Source of the DNA: Williamwhitmania sp.
GTDB taxonomy: Bacteria > Bacteroidota > Bacteroidia > Bacteroidales > Williamwhitmaniaceae
Length of the DNA stretch: 36,450 bases
Assembly: GCA_035529935.1 (NCBI GenBank)
Contig: DATKVT010000158.1
Coordinates: forward strand, 1-36,450
Direction: 5' to 3'
Numbering within the stretch: the stretch's first letter is position 1; each line of letters opens with the position of its first letter. Below are positions 32,834 to 36,450 of this stretch, one piece after another. The position numbers and the translations under genes are program-made. The notes beneath the pieces are model-generated. The model was given only the letters and a program-made list of their open reading frames with translations, did no database searches and was not told the DNA's origin.

Positions 32834-35338
32834 ATGGGAAAAAAAGTTACAAAAGATTCAAAGGCCAACGAACCAAATCTTGAATCGAAATCCGCGGCAA
32901 AGAACGATCTGCAGTCTATTCCTCTTGATGAGTTGGAAAAAAGATTAGCATCATCACCAGATGGACTCACTCAAGATGAAGCAAAGAAGAGATTAATTCA
33001 GTATGGACCAAACGAGATTGAAGAGAAGAAGGTCAATTCGTTTCTGAAGTTTCTTACCTACTTTTGGGGCCCCATCCCGTGGATGATTGAAGCGGCTGTA
33101 ATCCTTTCAGCAATCGATAAGCATTGGCCGGACTTTTCCATCATACTGGTATTGCTTTTGGCTAACGCAGTGGTAGGCTTTATGGAAGAGCACGAAGCGG
33201 GGAATGCCATCGAAGCGCTTAAGGCTAAGCTAGCAGTAAAGGCTAGAGTAAAGCGTGATGGCGAGTGGACTACCCCTCCCGCCCGCGAACTAGTGCCGGG
33301 TGATGTTATTCGCCTACGCCTTGGCGACATTGTGCCAGCTGATGCCCGCTTGCTGGATGGCGATTCCGTGGAGGTGGATCAGTCGGCGCTGACGGGGGAA
33401 TCGCTACCCATAACGAGGAAAAAGGGCGAAGCAGTATTTTCGGGCTCCATTATCCGGCAAGGGGAAGTTGGCGCACTCGTGTATGGCACCGGTGCCAATA
33501 CCTATTTTGGCAAAACGGCCCAGCTAGTGCAGGATGCACATACTGTTAGTCACTTCCAAAAGGCCGTTTTAAAAATTGGCAATTACCTAATCATGCTTGC
33601 GGTTGCATTGGTGGCCATAATCATTGGGGTTGCCCTATTCCGTGGAGACCCACTCCTTGTCACGCTTCAGTTTGCCCTTGTGCTTACAGTAGCCGCAATT
33701 CCGGTGGCAATGCCCACAGTGCTGTCGGTTACAATGGCGGTTGGTGCTCGCCTGCTCGCCAAAAAAGAGGCAATAGTTAGCCGGCTGGTGGCCGTAGAGG
33801 AGTTGGCTGGGGTGGATACGCTTTGTGCCGACAAAACGGGCACACTTACCCAGAATAAGCTAACGCTGGGCGATCCATTTTGCTTGAACAATATTAAGGT
33901 TGAGCAGGTAATTCTTTATGGCGCACTTGCTTCACGCGCAGAGAACAACGATACCATTGACCTCGCCGTTATTGGTGGTTTAAAAGATAAGAATATTCTG
34001 AAGGGCTACGAAGTGGTTCACTTCATGCCTTTCGACCCTGTACATAAGCGAACCGAAGCCACCGTTAAGGATAAGGACGGAAGGGAGATTAAGGTGTCGA
34101 AGGGTGCCCCACAGGTTATTCTCGAACTGGCCTCCAACGCTGCAGAGGTAAAGCCAGCAGTGGACAAGGCCGTGAACGAATTTGCTTCACGAGGATTTCG
34201 CTCGCTGGGGGTTGCACAGGCAGGTGACGATGGAAAATGGATGTTTGTTGGCGTATTGCCCCTATTCGACCCACCAAGAGAAGATGCCAAGGAAACCATT
34301 GCTACCGCCCTTGCCATGGGCGTAAGGATTAAAATGGTTACCGGCGACGCGCTGGCCATAGCGAAAGAAACGGCCGAAAAGCTAAACCTTGGTGCCAACA
34401 TCTTTGATGCCAGCGGGCTTGGAGACTCCAAAAAAACGGAGTCTGCCACCATGGCCAAATCCATTGAAGATGCCGACGGGTTTGCTCAGGTGTTCCCTGA
34501 GCATAAGTTCCACATTGTGGATGTGCTCCAAAAAAGAGGACATATTGTGGGCATGACAGGTGATGGTGTGAATGACGCTCCTGCACTGAAAAAAGCAGAC
34601 TGCGGCATTGCAGTTTCCGATGCAACTGATGCAGCAAGGGCTGCTGCCGCAATTGTGCTATTAACACCCGGATTATCGGTAATTATTGACGCCATTAAGG
34701 AGAGCCGGAAGATTTTCCAACGCATGAACAGCTACGCCATCTACCGTATCGCGGAGACGCTGCGCGTGCTGTTGTTTATGACGCTGGCAATCCTAATCTT
34801 CAACTTTTACCCTCTCACAGCGGTGATGATTGTAATGCTTGCATTGCTCAACGATGGCGCCATCCTCTCCATAGCCTACGACAACGTTCACTATAAAAGT
34901 CAACCGGAGGCTTGGAATATGCGCATGGTGCTGGGCATTGCCACGGTGCTGGGAGTAATTGGTCCCATTGCTGCATTTGGGCTCTTCTACCTTGGTGACC
35001 ATGTCTTTCACCTCGACAGACCTCATCTTCAAACGCTCATGTACTTGCTCCTATCGGTGGCTGGTCACTTAACAATATTCCTGACTCGAACGAGAGGTCC
35101 ATTCTGGTCCATACGTCCGGCAAAGATTTTGTGGATTGCCGTTTTAGGAACACAGATATTGGCGACATTCATCGCCGTTTACGGTCTATTTATGACGCCA
35201 CTTGGCTGGGGTTGGGCTGGATTTGTTTGGGGTTATGCAATACTGTGGTTCCTCTTAACCGACCGTATAAAGCTGCTTGCCTATAAGATTTTCGATCCAC
35301 TAAAGCCTAAAGTTAATGCAGGTGTAGCAGCAAGCTAA
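32834..35338 (+). CDS. Plasma-membrane-type (P3A) H+-transporting P-type ATPase
   Basis: This protein of about 834 residues pumps protons out of the cell at the cost of ATP. The start is the ATG at 32834 (MGKKVTKDSK); a TTG two codons earlier is less likely. A charged N-terminal cytoplasmic part is followed by M1-M2, the actuator domain with LTGES, M3-M4 with AAIPVAMPTV, the phosphorylation site D333 in CADKTGTLTQNK, the nucleotide domain, and the hinge MTGDGVNDAPALKKADCG. M5-M10 make up the C-terminal third. The M6 motif LLNDGAILSI matches the plant/fungal H+-ATPase segment holding the proton-binding Asp, which supports H+ rather than metal transport. The C-terminal regulatory domain of plant enzymes is absent, as in other prokaryotic members. 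A clear terminator follows. Confidence 0.93.
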   Translation: MGKKVTKDSKANEPNLESKSAAKNDLQSIPLDELEKRLASSPDGLTQDEAKKRLIQYGPNEIEEKKVNSFLKFLTYFWGPIPWMIEAAVILSAIDKHWPDFSIILVLLLANAVVGFMEEHEAGNAIEALKAKLAVKARVKRDGEWTTPPARELVPGDVIRLRLGDIVPADARLLDGDSVEVDQSALTGESLPITRKKGEAVFSGSIIRQGEVGALVYGTGANTYFGKTAQLVQDAHTVSHFQKAVLKIGNYLIMLAVALVAIIIGVALFRGDPLLVTLQFALVLTVAAIPVAMPTVLSVTMAVGARLLAKKEAIVSRLVAVEELAGVDTLCADKTGTLTQNKLTLGDPFCLNNIKVEQVILYGALASRAENNDTIDLAVIGGLKDKNILKGYEVVHFMPFDPVHKRTEATVKDKDGREIKVSKGAPQVILELASNAAEVKPAVDKAVNEFASRGFRSLGVAQAGDDGKWMFVGVLPLFDPPREDAKETIATALAMGVRIKMVTGDALAIAKETAEKLNLGANIFDASGLGDSKKTESATMAKSIEDADGFAQVFPEHKFHIVDVLQKRGHIVGMTGDGVNDAPALKKADCGIAVSDATDAARAAAAIVLLTPGLSVIIDAIKESRKIFQRMNSYAIYRIAETLRVLLFMTLAILIFNFYPLTAVMIVMLALLNDGAILSIAYDNVHYKSQPEAWNMRMVLGIATVLGVIGPIAAFGLFYLGDHVFHLDRPHLQTLMYLLLSVAGHLTIFLTRTRGPFWSIRPAKILWIAVLGTQILATFIAVYGLFMTPLGWGWAGFVWGYAILWFLLTDRIKLLAYKIFDPLKPKVNAGVAAS

Positions 35339-35370
35339 TGAGCAAACATTAAAAGATAGCTATTAACAAG

Positions 35371-35403
35371 AACGGCAAGGTCGATAAGGCCTTGCCGTTT
35401 TGC
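35371..35403 (+). terminator. Rho-independent terminator after the proton ATPase gene
   Basis: AACGGCAAGG (35371-35380) pairs perfectly over 10 bp with CCTTGCCGTT (35390-35399) around a 9-base loop. A short T-run follows, 33 bases after the ATPase stop. Confidence 0.85.
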
Positions 35404-35477
35404 ATTATATCCAAGGAAGATGTAACAACTAGGTGTATGCTTTATATGTACTGAGCGCAATCATATGAAAAGCCAAC

Positions 35478-35504
35478 AAAAAAAGGGCCGCAACCTGCAT
35501 GCCC
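35478..35504 (-). terminator. Rho-independent terminator after gpmA
   Basis: On the minus strand, GGGC pairs with GCCC and an inner GCA pairs with TGC across a small internal loop (35485-35504). The stem is followed by TTTTTTT (35484-35478). It lies about 40 bases downstream of the gpmA stop and faces the terminator of the convergent ATPase gene. Confidence 0.68.
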
Positions 35505-35542
35505 ATAGTGTGAAATCGGTAAAGAGTACTACTTAATTTCTG

Positions 35543-36214
35543 TCAAACCTTAACAATAGTTTTTCCGTCGAAGTTGTAAAAAAGCGGCACTCCTGTCGGA
35601 ATTTCATACTTTAGAATCTCCTCCTGCGATAGATTTTCGATAAACATTACAATGGACCTCAGGCTGTTACCGTGGGCCGAGATAAGAACGTTTTTGCCTT
35701 GCTTTAGCTGCTCCAAAATCTGCTCCTTAAAGTAGGGTATGGTGCGTGCAGCGGTATCCTTTAAGCTTTCACCCTTGGGTGGTGCAATATCGTAGCTACG
35801 TCGCCACTGGTGCACCTGCTCATCACCGTATTTCTTGGCAGTTTCGGCCTTATTCAAACCCTGTAGCTGTCCGTAGTAACGCTCATTTAGGTGCCAATCG
35901 GTGTAAACGGGAATGGTGTCCTTAACCATGCTCTCGCTGAATATCTCCGCCCAATCCTTCATTTTGCCTTCATCGTGAACCACAACTGGCGTTTTAGTAT
36001 TATTACCTTTGGCCAGTAAAATCATGGCCGTTTCTAGGGCACGAATCTGGACCGAGGTAAACACAACATCAAATTCAATATTGGCCAACTCCACTCCGGC
36101 CTTCTGTGCTTCTGCAATTCCTGACTCCGAAAGCGGAACATCCACCCACCCGGTGAATACGTTTTTCATATTCCACATCGACTCGCCATGACGAATCAAG
36201 ACTAACTTTCCCAT
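35543..36214 (-). CDS. gpmA: 2,3-bisphosphoglycerate-dependent phosphoglycerate mutase
   Basis: This enzyme interconverts 3- and 2-phosphoglycerate in glycolysis and gluconeogenesis. At 223 residues it is close to the usual 228-250 of the family. The phospho-histidine H9 lies in LIRHGESMWN, followed by FTGWVDVPLSE. E111 in LNERYYGQLQGLNK is the family proton donor, and the second catalytic histidine H181 is in ISAHGNSLRS. The C-terminus (PTGVPLFYNFDGKTIVKV) is the normal family ending, without the longer tail of some members. It is a single gene with its own terminator; the upstream spacer leads to a mobile element end. Confidence 0.95.
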   Translation of the reverse strand: MGKLVLIRHGESMWNMKNVFTGWVDVPLSESGIAEAQKAGVELANIEFDVVFTSVQIRALETAMILLAKGNNTKTPVVVHDEGKMKDWAEIFSESMVKDTIPVYTDWHLNERYYGQLQGLNKAETAKKYGDEQVHQWRRSYDIAPPKGESLKDTAARTIPYFKEQILEQLKQGKNVLISAHGNSLRSIVMFIENLSQEEILKYEIPTGVPLFYNFDGKTIVKV

Positions 36215-36317
36215 ACTTTTTCTGTTTAACGATTCTCATAAACTATCAAAACAACAATATTCCCCAAAAAAGGTTGAAGTTTTTAGCTTATAACAAGGTT
36301 AGCTATTATCAATAAAC

Positions 36318-36343
36318 TACCTCGCAGCAGAGCTGACGAGGTA
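36318..36343 (-). repeat. Bulged hairpin at the probable right end of an IS200/IS605 element
   Basis: TACCTCG (36318-36324) and CGAGGTA (36337-36343) pair over 7 bp, and inside them CAGC (36325-36328) pairs with GCTG (36332-36335) around AGA. One base, A36336, is left unpaired. The result is an 11-bp stem with a 3-base loop and a single bulge, the shape of the subterminal hairpins recognised by IS200/IS605 transposases. It abuts the stop codon of the putative transposase. A role as terminator is less likely because no strong T-run follows on the minus strand. Confidence 0.55.
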
Positions 36344-36450
36344 TTAAAACAAAGACAGTTGCTGACTGTGTATCTTTATATATTCTTTTTCTCGACCTTG
36401 ACCCTTTACATACGCTTGTATTGTAGATTCATCTCCATGCTTACCTACTG
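36344..36450 (-). CDS. C-terminal end of a probable IS200/IS605 transposase (TnpA), cut by the window edge
   Basis: The minus strand is open from the window edge to TAA at 36344-36346 and reads VGKHGDESTIQAYVKGQGRE and then KEYIKIHSQQLSLF. The pattern VG followed by a short gap, then TIxxYVKxQGRE, resembles the last helix of Y1 transposases of the IS200/IS605 family, which ends in a YIExQ-like segment. The adjoining bulged hairpin at 36318-36343 fits. Only 34 codons are visible and the catalytic HUH and Tyr motifs would lie outside the window, so the family call is tentative. Confidence 0.5.
   Translation of the reverse strand, partial: VGKHGDESTIQAYVKGQGREKEYIKIHSQQLSLF

Noticed and set aside
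34018..34464. Minus-strand open frame of 148 codons inside the proton ATPase gene
   Set aside because: It is antisense to conserved P-type ATPase sequence; its Ser/Ala/Pro-rich translation is a shadow of the GC-richer coding strand.
36318..36343. The bulged hairpin read as a plain transcription terminator
   Set aside because: No adequate T-run follows on either strand, and the single bulge beside a transposase-like stop fits an IS200/IS605 end better.

Overview
This window is from a Bacteroidota chromosome, probably order Bacteroidales. The evidence is a type IX secretion (T9SS) sorting tail on an NHL/MBG-repeat protein, promoters resembling the Bacteroidota TTTG / TAnnTTTG pattern, starts without clear Shine-Dalgarno sequences, and short AT-rich TTTCCAATTTCC-like spacers. 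The genus cannot be named from the sequence. No tRNA, rRNA or CRISPR array was seen.

The left part (1-15,180) opens with the 5' end of adenylate kinase (adk) and a short gene relic. The rest is a ten-gene minus-strand chemosensory operon. In transcription order it encodes a short CheW, CheR with a TPR tail, a CheW with an N-terminal extension, a CHASE3/HAMP receptor, a soluble triple-PAS receptor, CheA with a C-terminal receiver, a four-helix-bundle protein, CheB, and two receiver-histidine kinase proteins. There are no flagellar genes and no free CheY. The gene content is that of the Wsp-type alternative-function pathway, but histidine kinases stand where WspR, a diguanylate cyclase, would be expected. 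A promoter candidate (15,147-15,178) lies just upstream, and a minus-strand terminator (15,211-15,256) insulates the operon from the alpha-amylase gene.

The middle (15,500-24,940) holds a small lipoprotein candidate, a secreted GH13 alpha-amylase, and a plus-strand set of phosphoethanolamine-transferase-like enzyme, NTF2-like protein and DUF3795-like cysteine-rich protein. A four-PAS membrane hybrid kinase and a small outer-membrane barrel candidate follow, with a strong terminator.

From 25,000 to 30,000 the region is accessory in character. It has a secreted repeat protein whose T9SS sorting tail is cut off by an in-frame TAG, an AT-rich hemerythrin gene with paired palindromes upstream, a HEAT-repeat protein and a possible second T9SS relic.

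The right end (30,000-36,450) carries a ClC chloride channel/transporter with CBS domains, a small membrane protein, a P3A-type proton-pumping ATPase and phosphoglycerate mutase (gpmA). It ends with the 3' end of a probable IS200/IS605 transposase abutting a bulged hairpin typical of that family's ends. The H+ pump and the Cl- protein could act together in charge-balanced ion transport. The strongest leads are the Wsp-like operon with kinase outputs, the broken T9SS cargo gene and the IS200/IS605 end.
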